A stretch of DNA of 22,137 bases from contig CAJTQA010000049.1 of assembly GCA_910578455.1 (NCBI GenBank), positions 1 through 22,137 on the forward strand. The letters run 5' to 3'. Shown in pieces: positions 14,804 through 22,137 of this stretch (the stretch's first letter is position 1; the number at the start of each line of letters is the position of its first letter). The position numbers and the translations under genes are program-made. This stretch comes from an uncultured Dorea sp. GTDB lineage: Bacteria > Bacillota > Clostridia > Lachnospirales > Lachnospiraceae. The notes under the pieces were generated by a model. That model searched no databases. It had not been told where the DNA came from and worked only from the letters and a program-made list of their open reading frames with translations.

Positions 14804-16285
14804 ATGAAAGTATTAGAGGCGCATAAAATTACAAAATTATTTCCGGGCGTGGTGGCGCTTGATTCGGTAGACGTAGCCTTTGAACCCGGGGAAATCCACT
14901 GTGTGATCGGTGAGAACGGGGCGGGGAAGAGCACGCTGATCAAATGCCTGACAGGTGTCTATGACCCAGAAGAAGGAGAGGTTCTGATAGGCGGGGAGGA
15001 TGCCATGAAAAATAAGGCGCTGTTCGGCAAAGTTGCCTATGTGCCCCAGGAAATTGACCTCTTCGGATATATGTCTGTAGCGGAAAATTTGTTTCTCCCA
15101 TATGAAAAGTCAGGTATCAAAGGAATCGTGAACCAGAAAGAACTTGAGAAGAAGGCGGTGCCGGTTCTTGAGAAATTCAGGATTCCGGTAGCGCCGGACG
15201 CACTGGTAAAGGATATATCGGTATCTTCCCAGCAGCTCCTTCAGATTGCGAGAGCCTGCGTGCACGAGGATTTTGAAGTGCTTATGCTGGATGAGCCGAC
15301 TACAAGCCTGACTACAAGCGATACGGAAATTTTATTTGACATTGTAAAAGATATTAAAAAGGAAAATAAGGCGATTATCTTCATCTCCCACAAGCTGGAA
15401 GAAATCTTTGCCCTTGGGGATGTGATCACGGTATTCCGGAACGGAAAAAAAGTTGCGGGAGACGTGATAAGCAACGTGGATATCCCCTGGGTCATCAGGC
15501 AGATGACAGGAAAGGAGCTTGACCAGACTCAGGTATACTGCTCCGGAAAGGTGTCTGACAAGGTGCTTTTGGAGGTAAACAATCTCACGGGAGAAAAATT
15601 CACCGACATAAGCTTTACGCTGAAAAAAGGGGAGATCTTAGGGTTCTCCGGTCTGGTAGGCGCGGGAAGGAGCGAGCTGATGCAGGCGATTTTCGGCTAT
15701 CTTCCGGTATATTCCGGCACGGTAAAGCTTGACGGGGAAGACTGGAAACTTGGGGATACCAACTATTCCGTAAACCATGGGTTCATCTATCTGCCGGAGG
15801 AGCGCAAAAAGCAGGGCATCCTTCCTGTGCTTTCCATCCGGGAAAATATCTCTGTCTCCACCCTCGATACGCTAAAGAGCGGAATCAGCATTTCGCGGAG
15901 GAAAGAAGACGAGCTTGCCCAGGACGTGATTGATACATATGATGTAAAAACGCCGGACGCGGACAAGGCGATTCAGTTCTTAAGCGGCGGAAACCAGCAG
16001 AAGGTCATCATCGGGCGGGCTATGAAGTGCAGCCCGAAGGTGCTTGTGTTTGACGAGCCGACCAAGGGCATCGACGTAGGGACTAAGGCGGAAATCTACA
16101 GGCTCATGAAGGAGCTGGCAGAGGAAAAGGGCATCGGCATCATCCTGATTTCCTCGGAGATGGATGAGGTTAAGAAGTGTTCCAACAGAATTATTGCATT
16201 GTACGAAGGAAGGCAGGCCGGGGAGTATGACGCGGCGGCAGATAAGGACACGCTTCTCAGTGCAATTATCGGCGTGAATTCATAA
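14804..16285 (+). CDS. Sugar ABC transporter ATP-binding protein (RbsA/MglA family, two NBDs)
   Basis: This 493-residue ATPase powers the importer. NBD1 has an intact Walker A (GENGAGKST, residues 36-44), Q-loop (VPQE), a divergent signature (ISVSSQQ), Walker B (VLMLDEPTTSLT) and H-loop (ISHKLEE). NBD2 has the family's usual modified Walker A (GLVGAGRSE), signature LSGGNQQK, and Walker B (VLVFDEPTKGID), which keeps one good composite site as in RbsA/AraG. I choose the ATG at 14804 rather than 14798 because AAGGAG (14791-14796) gives seven bases of spacing; 14798 would leave one. The permease gene starts 20 bases after its stop. It is the functional counterpart of the degenerate homologue at 12153. 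Confidence 0.95.
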   Translation: MKVLEAHKITKLFPGVVALDSVDVAFEPGEIHCVIGENGAGKSTLIKCLTGVYDPEEGEVLIGGEDAMKNKALFGKVAYVPQEIDLFGYMSVAENLFLPYEKSGIKGIVNQKELEKKAVPVLEKFRIPVAPDALVKDISVSSQQLLQIARACVHEDFEVLMLDEPTTSLTTSDTEILFDIVKDIKKENKAIIFISHKLEEIFALGDVITVFRNGKKVAGDVISNVDIPWVIRQMTGKELDQTQVYCSGKVSDKVLLEVNNLTGEKFTDISFTLKKGEILGFSGLVGAGRSELMQAIFGYLPVYSGTVKLDGEDWKLGDTNYSVNHGFIYLPEERKKQGILPVLSIRENISVSTLDTLKSGISISRRKEDELAQDVIDTYDVKTPDADKAIQFLSGGNQQKVIIGRAMKCSPKVLVFDEPTKGIDVGTKAEIYRLMKELAEEKGIGIILISSEMDEVKKCSNRIIALYEGRQAGEYDAAADKDTLLSAIIGVNS

Positions 16286-16305
16286 ATGAAGAGGAGTTGT
16301 TTGTT

Positions 16306-17307
16306 ATGGGTAAAGATAATGTAAAAGCAAACAATGCATTGGTCAATGCATTGAAAAAAAGTAATATGACCGCAATCGGGGCGGTGCTTGTGCTGATGAT
16401 TGTCATCGCCAGCGTGGCGTCTCCGTACTTTCTTGACATCTATAATCTGCAGGCGCTGATCCGCGACCTTGCTTTTATCGGCATGATCGGCATCGCCCAG
16501 TCGCTGCTCCTTCTCATTGGAGAGCTTGACTTGTCTGTGGGAAAGATTGCCTCCCTGTGCGGCATCCTTTCCGGCATCATGATGGTAAATAAGGGGTGGA
16601 ACCCGTGGCTTTCCGTGCTGCTGGGACTGGCTCTCGGGCTTATCTTCGGCTGCATCAACGGCCTGATCATCACCCAGCTGCGCTTGAATTCCATGGTTGC
16701 CACCATCGGAATGCAGGGTGTGTACGGAGGAATTAACTTAGTGCTTACGAAAGGAAAGGCCATCACAGGCGTTCCGGAGGACATCTATTTTCTCGGCAAG
16801 GGAAATGTAGGGCCGGTTCCGACGCCTTTTATCTTCTGCATCATCGTGCTGATACTTGTGCTTTTTATGGTAAAGAAGACGAAAACCGGGCGTTATATCT
16901 ACGCCATCGGCAACAGCCGCGAGGCGGCGAAGATTCTTGGAATCAAGGTAAATAAGATCCGCATTATGATCTATTCTTTAGTAGGTCTTATCTCTTCCCT
17001 GGCCGGTCTTTTGTACGTTGCAAGGCTTGGCTCCGCCCAGACGGCAGTCGGCGAGAACTGGCCGATGAACTCTATCGCATCTTCCGTAATCGGCGGCGTG
17101 TCTCTTACGGGAGGAATCGGAAATCCTGCGGGCGCGTTGATCGGAGCGGCGATAATCAGCATCATCCAGAACATGATCGTGCTGTTTGGCGTAAATGTGT
17201 ACTGGCAGTCGGCGGTATCCGGCGTGGTAGTTGTTATCGCGATTTCCTTCAGCTCCATCTCTGAGATTATGCGCGAGAGGAAACAGAGGAAGATTAAACT
17301 TAGCTAA
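16306..17307 (+). CDS. Sugar ABC transporter permease (RbsC family)
   Basis: This 333-residue protein is the membrane channel of the importer, probably working as a homodimer since only one permease gene is present. It has roughly ten hydrophobic segments and RbsC-family landmarks: GELDLSVGKIASLCG near the first third, YAIGNSREAAKILGIKVNKI (the loop that contacts the ATPase), and SVIGGVSLTGGIGNPAGALIGA towards the C-terminus. The ATG at 16306 has GAGGAG (16291-16296) nine bases upstream; an earlier TTG at 16297 abuts that site and is unlikely. The metabolic genes start 23 bases downstream. Confidence 0.94.
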   Translation: MGKDNVKANNALVNALKKSNMTAIGAVLVLMIVIASVASPYFLDIYNLQALIRDLAFIGMIGIAQSLLLLIGELDLSVGKIASLCGILSGIMMVNKGWNPWLSVLLGLALGLIFGCINGLIITQLRLNSMVATIGMQGVYGGINLVLTKGKAITGVPEDIYFLGKGNVGPVPTPFIFCIIVLILVLFMVKKTKTGRYIYAIGNSREAAKILGIKVNKIRIMIYSLVGLISSLAGLLYVARLGSAQTAVGENWPMNSIASSVIGGVSLTGGIGNPAGALIGAAIISIIQNMIVLFGVNVYWQSAVSGVVVVIAISFSSISEIMRERKQRKIKLS

Positions 17308-17330
17308 GTATAAATAAAGGAGGATGACTT

Positions 17331-18215
17331 ATGGTATTGGGATTAAACCTTTCCTTTGCGGTCAAGCGCTGGATGAAACCGGCGCAGCTGGCGGCTATGT
17401 GCAGAAATGATTTCGGCGTGGAGCATGTGCAGTTTACCTGGGATCTTATCGACCCCTGGTGGCCGGAAGAATTAAGGGATGTAATGGTTGCTGACTATAG
17501 AGAGGCATTTGAAAAAGAAGGAGTAAAGATAGACGCTACTTTCGGAGGGCTTGCATCCTACTCTTTCGCGCATTTCCTTGCTCCGGCGAAGGAGCAGCGG
17601 GAGGCAGCGTTTCTCTTCTTTAAGAGAGCCATTGATATGACGGTCCTCATGGGCGCTAAAGTCTTAGGCTCTCCGGTGGGCGGCATGAACTATGACGATG
17701 CCAGAGACCAGGGAAAGCGGGAGGAGCTTTATCAGGAGATGCTTGAGTACCTGCAAAGACTTGCGGCTTACGGAAAGGAAAAAGGGCTTGAGGAGATACA
17801 TATCGAGGCCACGCCTCTTATTACGGAGTTCCCCCACAGTCCTTCTGTATGTGTCAAGATGATGAAAGACTTAGAAGGCACGGATATTCCCATCAGGCTT
17901 TTGGTGGACTGGGGACATGCGCTGTTCAGGCCGCTTTTGAAGGATGAGGCGGACATTGAGCTGTGGTTTCACGAGTGCGCGCCCTACATCGGCTCTATCC
18001 ATCTGCAGCAGACAGACGGGGAGTGGGACCGGCACTGGGATTTTACAAAGGAAGGCATCGTGACGCCAAAGCTTATAAAGCGCGCCACGAAAAATGCAGG
18101 GCTTGAAGACATCGTGCAGTATCTTGAGGTAGTTACCATCTTTGAGGACGACGACGATGCGGTGTATGACGGCATGAAAAAAACAATGGATTATCTTCAC
18201 AGAGAGTTGGATTAG
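17331..18215 (+). CDS. Sugar phosphate isomerase/epimerase, xylose isomerase-like TIM barrel
   Basis: This 294-residue cytosolic enzyme of the AP_endonuc_2/xylose isomerase-like superfamily interconverts ketoses/aldoses or epimers with a divalent metal. Candidate metal and acid-base residues sit at strand ends as expected: E159 (IHIEAT), D193 and H196 (LLVDWGHAL), H224 (SIHLQQTD) and E266 (YLEVV). The HLQQTDGEWDRHWDF segment after strand 7 is a likely substrate-contact loop. AAGGAGG (17317-17323) precedes the start. Position between an importer and a DHA-kinase-type ketokinase suggests it acts on the imported sugar or on the kinase's product. I cannot name the substrate. Confidence 0.85.
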   Translation: MVLGLNLSFAVKRWMKPAQLAAMCRNDFGVEHVQFTWDLIDPWWPEELRDVMVADYREAFEKEGVKIDATFGGLASYSFAHFLAPAKEQREAAFLFFKRAIDMTVLMGAKVLGSPVGGMNYDDARDQGKREELYQEMLEYLQRLAAYGKEKGLEEIHIEATPLITEFPHSPSVCVKMMKDLEGTDIPIRLLVDWGHALFRPLLKDEADIELWFHECAPYIGSIHLQQTDGEWDRHWDFTKEGIVTPKLIKRATKNAGLEDIVQYLEVVTIFEDDDDAVYDGMKKTMDYLHRELD

Positions 18216-18228
18216 GGGGCGTCTTGGC

Positions 18229-18792
18229 ATGGAATATAGAGAGATGTATGAGAAAATCTTAGACGAGCACCGCAAAGTCTATGAGCGGTTAGACCAGGAG
18301 GGGATGCGTGAATTTATCGAAGAGATAAAGGCTCATGAGCGCATCTTTCTAATCGGCGTAGGACGGGAAGGGATGGCCACCAGAGCATTTGCTATGAGGC
18401 TGATGCATATGGGAAAGGAAATCCACTGGATCTGGGACGACACTACTCCGTCCATAGGAGAGGGCGACCTTGTGATCGCCACTCTGGGAGACGGAAATAT
18501 CGGCCATATCAATTATATCTGCGAACGGGCGAAAGAGGCGGGGGGAATGATTTATGTGGTGACCGGCTCGCCCAGCGGAAATACGGCGAGAAACGTAGCG
18601 GATAAGGTGTTTTTTGTGCCGGCTGCGGTTTACAGAGGAACAGACGACGTTGTTCCGTCCTTCCAGCCCATGGGGAACCTGTTTGAGCAGTGCCTTCTGA
18701 TTACCTTTGACATGATTGTCATGACACTGGTTGAAGAGACGCCGGGGCTTAGTTTTGAGAAAATGTCAAAGAGGCATAGAAATGTGGAGTAA
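18229..18792 (+). CDS. SIS-domain protein, 6-phospho-3-hexuloisomerase (HxlB)-like
   Basis: This 187-residue protein is a single sugar-isomerase (SIS) domain with the HxlB pattern: IFLIGVGREGMATRAFAMRL, then TTPSIGEGDLVIA. In HxlB-type enzymes the next loop is SGSGET or similar and holds the sugar phosphate; here it reads TLGDGNIGH, a clear departure. The rest (VVTGSPSGNTARNVADKVFFVP, and a C-terminal helix with FEQCLLITFDMIVM) follows the family. It may isomerise a phosphosugar other than hexulose 6-phosphate, or bind without catalysis. The GGGGG run overlapping the previous stop codon serves as ribosome binding site. The kinase gene follows 15 bases after its stop. Confidence 0.82.
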   Translation: MEYREMYEKILDEHRKVYERLDQEGMREFIEEIKAHERIFLIGVGREGMATRAFAMRLMHMGKEIHWIWDDTTPSIGEGDLVIATLGDGNIGHINYICERAKEAGGMIYVVTGSPSGNTARNVADKVFFVPAAVYRGTDDVVPSFQPMGNLFEQCLLITFDMIVMTLVEETPGLSFEKMSKRHRNVE

Positions 18793-18807
18793 GGAGGCAG
18801 ACTTGAG

Positions 18808-20553
18808 ATGAAAAAAATATTAAACGCTGATGTGTCAAATGTTGTGGAAGAGATGCTTGCGGGATATCTCTCTGCATATAAGAAATATTATAAGAAAATT
18901 GGTGATTACAATGCTTTCAAATACCGCGGGAGCAGGAAAGACAAAGTCGCTCTTGTGATCGGCGGTGGCAGCGGGCACGAACCGCTGTTTTCCGGCTACT
19001 GCGGGGCGGGCCTTGCGGATGCGGTTGCCTGCGGCAATATCTGCGCGTCTCCTAACCCGGAGCTTATCTATGAGACGGCGAAGGCGGTAGACCAGGGGAA
19101 GGGAGTGCTTTTCATCTACGGGTGCTACGCTGGGGATAACTTAAATTTCGATATGGCGGAGGAGCTCTGCCAGGCGGACGGCATTAAGACGGCTCATGTG
19201 CGGGTATGGGATGATTTCGCGTCTGCGCCCAAGGAGCGGTACTATGACCGCCGGGGAATCGCCGGGGATGTGTTCGTCATCAAGGTGGCGGGAGCGGCAT
19301 GCGACGCAGGGCTCCCCTTTGACGAAGTCGTAAGGATTGCAGAGAAAGCAAGGGATAATATCAACACGATCGGACTTGCCACATCTCCGGGAACGCTGCC
19401 GGGCAATGACAAGCCTACCTTTGAGCTTGCGGATGATGAGATGGAGTTCGGCATGGGCCTTCACGGCGAGCCGGGAATCGAGCGGACAAAGATGATGCCC
19501 GCAGACGACATGGTTGACCGGATGTATCGGGAGATTAAGGCGGAGATGGGATTTAAAGAGGGGGATAAGCTGGCGGTGCTTGTAAACGGCCTTGGCTCTA
19601 CTCCGCTCTTAGAGTTAAATATCGTCTACTATGACCTTCATAAGCGTTTTGCGAAAGACGGCCTTATCATCCATGACGCGGAGATCAAGACATACTGCAC
19701 CTGTATGGAGATGGGAGGATTTTCCATCACCATCTTAAAGCTTGATGATGAGCTGATTGAATATCTGGACGCGCCTTGTTATTCTCCGTACTACGCAAAA
19801 GGAGAGCTTACCGGGGCAGCCTGCCGGGCAGAAGATACGGTGGAGGAAGAAGAGCCGGAGTTCGATGAGAACGATGTAGAAGAGGCGGACATCGTAAGGA
19901 GCAAAGCCGGTGTTCTTACAGAGCTTAGCGCTGAGGATGCAAGAAATATGCTGATCTATATCGCGGACAAGATTATCGGGAAGAAACCGTATCTCACGGA
20001 AGTGGACAGCGTGATCGGCGACGGCGACCACGGTATCGGGATGGCCGGCGGCATGCAGAAGGCGAAGAAGAAACTGCTGAAGATGCAGGGCGAGGCAAAC
20101 GCCTACAAGCTGTTTGAGACGGCAGGGCAGGCAATGCTGATGTCCATGGGCGGCGCCTCCGGCGTGATCTTCGGCAGCCTCTACCTTGCGGGAGCTAAGG
20201 GAATGGATGGGAAGGAGGCGCTTGATGCGACGGATCTAGCGGCCATGGAGAGAAAGAGCCTTGCGGCAATTCAGGAACGCGGGAAGGCAGAAGTAGGCGA
20301 TAAGACCATGGTTGACGCGCTGGCTCCGGCAGTTGACGCTCTTGAGGCGAACAAGGACAAAGGGCTTTTGGAGATGCTTAAAGCGGCGGAAGAGGCGGCA
20401 AGGGTCGGCATGGAAAATACGAAGAAATATGTAGCCAGATTCGGACGTGCGAAATCACTGATGGAGAGAGCAATCGGGCATCAGGATGCGGGGGCGACTT
20501 CGGTGTATCTGATCATTCAGGGGATGCGGGAGTTTGTTGAGGATAAGATGTAA
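18808..20553 (+). CDS. Fused DhaK-DhaL ketose kinase (dihydroxyacetone kinase family, ATP-dependent)
   Basis: This 581-residue two-domain kinase phosphorylates a short ketose using ATP. The DhaK domain (1 to about 335) carries GGGSGHEP (52-59) and H219 in MGLHGEPG, the histidine that binds the substrate carbonyl covalently in the family. An acidic linker (about 343-361) leads to the DhaL domain (about 365-580) with GDGDHGIG (404-411), SMGGASGVIFG, GDKTMVDAL and GRAKSLMERAIGHQDAGATS, which bind ADP/Mg. No PTS-type DhaM gene is present, consistent with ATP as donor. Fused enzymes of this family act on dihydroxyacetone, and some on erythrulose. With an ABC importer and isomerases nearby, a tetrulose or similar ketose is as plausible as dihydroxyacetone. 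AAGGAGG (18791-18797) precedes the start. Confidence 0.93.
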   Translation: MKKILNADVSNVVEEMLAGYLSAYKKYYKKIGDYNAFKYRGSRKDKVALVIGGGSGHEPLFSGYCGAGLADAVACGNICASPNPELIYETAKAVDQGKGVLFIYGCYAGDNLNFDMAEELCQADGIKTAHVRVWDDFASAPKERYYDRRGIAGDVFVIKVAGAACDAGLPFDEVVRIAEKARDNINTIGLATSPGTLPGNDKPTFELADDEMEFGMGLHGEPGIERTKMMPADDMVDRMYREIKAEMGFKEGDKLAVLVNGLGSTPLLELNIVYYDLHKRFAKDGLIIHDAEIKTYCTCMEMGGFSITILKLDDELIEYLDAPCYSPYYAKGELTGAACRAEDTVEEEEPEFDENDVEEADIVRSKAGVLTELSAEDARNMLIYIADKIIGKKPYLTEVDSVIGDGDHGIGMAGGMQKAKKKLLKMQGEANAYKLFETAGQAMLMSMGGASGVIFGSLYLAGAKGMDGKEALDATDLAAMERKSLAAIQERGKAEVGDKTMVDALAPAVDALEANKDKGLLEMLKAAEEAARVGMENTKKYVARFGRAKSLMERAIGHQDAGATSVYLIIQGMREFVEDKM

Positions 20554-20589
20554 TTTGTTTTGCTAAGATGAGTGTAGGAGGATTTTGAT

Positions 20590-21597
20590 ATGGATAGGAG
20601 CAGGACGGTTAGATGGGGGATTTTGGGGTGCGCCCAGATTGCGAGGGTGCGGACGGTTCCGGGTCTTCTTAAGGCAGCGAACGGGGAGCTTTATGCGGTG
20701 GCCAGCAGGGGGCTTTCCAAGGCGGAGGAGTTTAAGGAGATGTTTGGGGCGAAGGCGGCTTATGGGAGTTACGAGGAGCTTTTGGCGGATGACAATGTGG
20801 AGGCGGTTTATATTCCTCTTCCTAATTCCATGCATCTTCAGTGGGTGGAGCGGGCTGCGAAGGCCGGAAAGCATATTTTATGCGAGAAACCGCTTGCTCT
20901 GAATGAGGAGCAGGCTAGGGAGATGTTTGCGGTGTGCGAGGAGAATCATGTACTTTTGATGGAGGCATTTGCGTTCCGCCATGCGCCTCTTGTGCAGAAA
21001 GTAAAAGAGCTGATAGGCGAGGGAGCTGTAGGGAAGGTAAAATATTTGGAGTCCCACCTTACAGACCTGCTTACGGACATGGGCAACATCCGGATGAATA
21101 AGGAGCTTGGCGGCGGTGCGTTTTATGACATGGCATGTTACAATATCAGCACCATCAGCTATCTGCTTGACGGGAAAGAGCCGGTAAACGTGAAGGCGTT
21201 TGCCGAGATGGATGAAGAGTACGGCGTGGATGTAAGCAATACCACACTGTTCAAATACGAGGACGGAGTGCAGGCAGTGAGCTATTCTTCCCTCAATTCT
21301 TATGCGAGGGGATATTATGCAGTTGTGGGGGAGAAAGGGCGGATTGAGGTGCCGTGCAACTTTAACTGCCGGAATATCTGCAAGTTTACGCTGGTGACGG
21401 ACGGGCGTGTAGATAACGTGGAGGTTCTTGACGAGAAGAAGACGGAGTATACGGTAATGTGCCCAGATAACTATATGCTGGAGATTGAACAATTTGGAAG
21501 GTGCATTTTGGACGGGGAGAGACCGTATGTGTCCAGGGAAGAGACGCTGTTAAATGCAAGGATTTTAGACAGGGCATTTAGAGCGGCGGAAGAGTAG
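20590..21597 (+). CDS. Gfo/Idh/MocA-family NAD(P)-dependent sugar oxidoreductase
   Basis: This 335-residue cytosolic dehydrogenase has an N-terminal Rossmann domain (1 to about 122) with GILGCAQIAR and the family hallmark CEKPLALN, and a C-terminal alpha/beta substrate domain (about 125-335) with GGGAFYDMACYNIS, where G/D/Y/N residues usually face the sugar. A conserved Lys of the EKP motif is the expected catalytic residue. Family members oxidise or reduce a hydroxyl of sugars, inositols and related compounds. TAGGAGGA (20576-20583) precedes the start; the gap from the kinase gene is 36 bases, so it is probably the last gene of the operon, and the terminator follows directly. Confidence 0.92.
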   Translation: MDRSRTVRWGILGCAQIARVRTVPGLLKAANGELYAVASRGLSKAEEFKEMFGAKAAYGSYEELLADDNVEAVYIPLPNSMHLQWVERAAKAGKHILCEKPLALNEEQAREMFAVCEENHVLLMEAFAFRHAPLVQKVKELIGEGAVGKVKYLESHLTDLLTDMGNIRMNKELGGGAFYDMACYNISTISYLLDGKEPVNVKAFAEMDEEYGVDVSNTTLFKYEDGVQAVSYSSLNSYARGYYAVVGEKGRIEVPCNFNCRNICKFTLVTDGRVDNVEVLDEKKTEYTVMCPDNYMLEIEQFGRCILDGERPYVSREETLLNARILDRAFRAAEE

Positions 21598-21604
21598 GAG
21601 TATT

Positions 21605-21633
21605 CGGGGCTGTGCTTTTGGACAGCCCCGTTT
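21605..21633 (+). terminator. Rho-independent terminator of the catabolic operon
   Basis: A perfect 9-bp GC-rich stem, CGGGGCTGT (21605-21613) and ACAGCCCCG (21622-21630), with an 8-base loop starts seven bases after the dehydrogenase stop codon. Only three T follow, so the hairpin is strong but the U-tract is short. Confidence 0.8.
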
Positions 21634-21676
21634 CAAATTCCGGAAAAAAATAAAAATTAAATTTCAAAAATATCTC

Positions 21677-21706
21677 TTGCACAAACTTTCATGCATGTGT
21701 TACACT
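21677..21706 (+). promoter_or_regulatory. Predicted promoter of the truncated Rpn-family gene
   Basis: TTGCAC (21677-21682) and TACACT (21701-21706), 18 bases apart, the latter with a TGT extension (extended -10). A very AT-rich stretch (about 21643-21675), possibly an UP element, lies just upstream. It leaves a leader of about 145 bases before the start codon, in which I see no gene. Confidence 0.45.
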
Positions 21707-21855
21707 CATTTAACAAACAGGAAAAGCGTTCTGCTGATCCGAAGATATTTCACGATGAAAGTCTTTTTATCTTACCGCTCCGCTTTCGGGGCAGTTATCC
21801 AAAGCAACTGTTTAAAGATTATGCCATGGGTATATTTACAAGGAGGAATTTGCGT

Positions 21856-22137
21856 ATGACAAACAAATTACAGGAGTATTTTCCAATGATTCAGACAAGG
21901 GAATCTATTATGGAACAGATTGAGGCAGACAGGCATTTGAAATCAATGTTTGAACAATGGGGTGAAAACCACCGGCAGGATTTGTCTATAAAGATATCAA
22001 GGAAGTCTACACAATCGTCTTATTTGAGCAGAGCGCATCGGCATTCCATCAGTTTCCAGATACATATCTCCACTATTTTGAGCAGAAATCCAATACCGGG
22101 ATAGAGATAAACCTCCTCCAGAAATATCTGTTCGTGC
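21856..22137 (+). pseudogene. Broken Rpn-family (PD-(D/E)XK transposase) gene, catalytic core deleted, runs off window
   Basis: Starting at an ATG with AGGAGG (21841-21846), the first 37 or so residues (MTNKLQEYFPMIQTRESIME, ending near WGENHRQ) match the N-terminus of the common Rpn subfamily. From about 21978 the family's C-terminal part continues in a different frame: FVYKDIKEVYTIVLFEQS, then FPDTYLHYFEQKSNTGIEINLLQKYLF. The roughly 100-plus residues normally between these, which contain the D...ExQ nuclease site, are absent, and the frame is shifted at the junction. In the original frame translation ends at 22104 with an unrelated tail. It is therefore a deletion derivative without nuclease function. 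The gene continues beyond the window's right edge. Subfamily recognition is from memory of family sequences. Confidence 0.8.

Noticed and set aside
1..22137. tRNA/rRNA genes, CRISPR arrays or complete insertion sequences
   Set aside because: I looked for regularly spaced repeats, cloverleaf-type sequences and paired terminal inverted repeats around the Rpn genes and found none convincing; short RNA genes could still be missed by eye.

Overview
The window reads as chromosomal DNA of a Gram-positive gut-type anaerobe, most likely a Lachnospiraceae/Clostridium cluster XIVa member. The signs are AGGAGG-type ribosome binding sites in front of nearly every gene, a lipoprotein-anchored solute-binding protein, YesMN-type two-component regulators and Rpn-family (PD-(D/E)XK) nuclease/transposase genes. 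The taxonomy is inferred from gene content, not from a marker gene. Every gene I support is on the + strand.

Region 1 (1-6167) is an OmpR-type response regulator and its histidine kinase, a strong terminator, then a MacAB-like exporter: an unusually long adaptor (membrane fusion) protein, an ATPase and a MacB/FtsX permease, with overlapping gene ends. Two similar TTTAAG-N4-TTTAAG-like boxes, one upstream of the regulator and one upstream of the exporter, suggest that the regulator controls both. A 30-bp perfect repeat lies at the regulator's 3' end and again just before the kinase.

Region 2 (6168-9496) is a Ktr/Trk-type potassium uptake system, ktrB and ktrA, separated by a complete Rpn-family gene. 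That gene has its own promoter and palindrome upstream and overlaps ktrA by 4 bp.

Region 3 (9521-13574) is a closely spaced trio: a YesN-type regulator (REC plus AraC HTH), a YesM-type kinase with almost no extracellular part, and a double ABC-ATPase homologue whose nucleotide-binding motifs are mostly lost. I regard this trio as the most interesting part of the window. It may be a sensing module in which a pseudo-ABC protein carries transport information to the kinase.

Region 4 (13575-21630) is the probable target. A promoter preceded by a 21-bp-spaced direct repeat leads into a ribose-type ABC importer (binding lipoprotein, attenuator-like terminator, double ATPase, permease). It is followed by a TIM-barrel sugar isomerase/epimerase, a SIS-domain protein related to 6-phospho-3-hexuloisomerases, a fused DhaK-DhaL ATP-dependent ketose kinase and a Gfo/Idh/MocA dehydrogenase, and ends in a terminator. 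Together they look like uptake and catabolism of a small ketose, sugar or polyol whose identity cannot be read from the sequence.

Region 5 (21631-22137) holds a promoter and a broken second Rpn-family gene whose catalytic core is deleted. It runs off the window edge. No tRNA, rRNA, CRISPR array or complete insertion sequence was seen.
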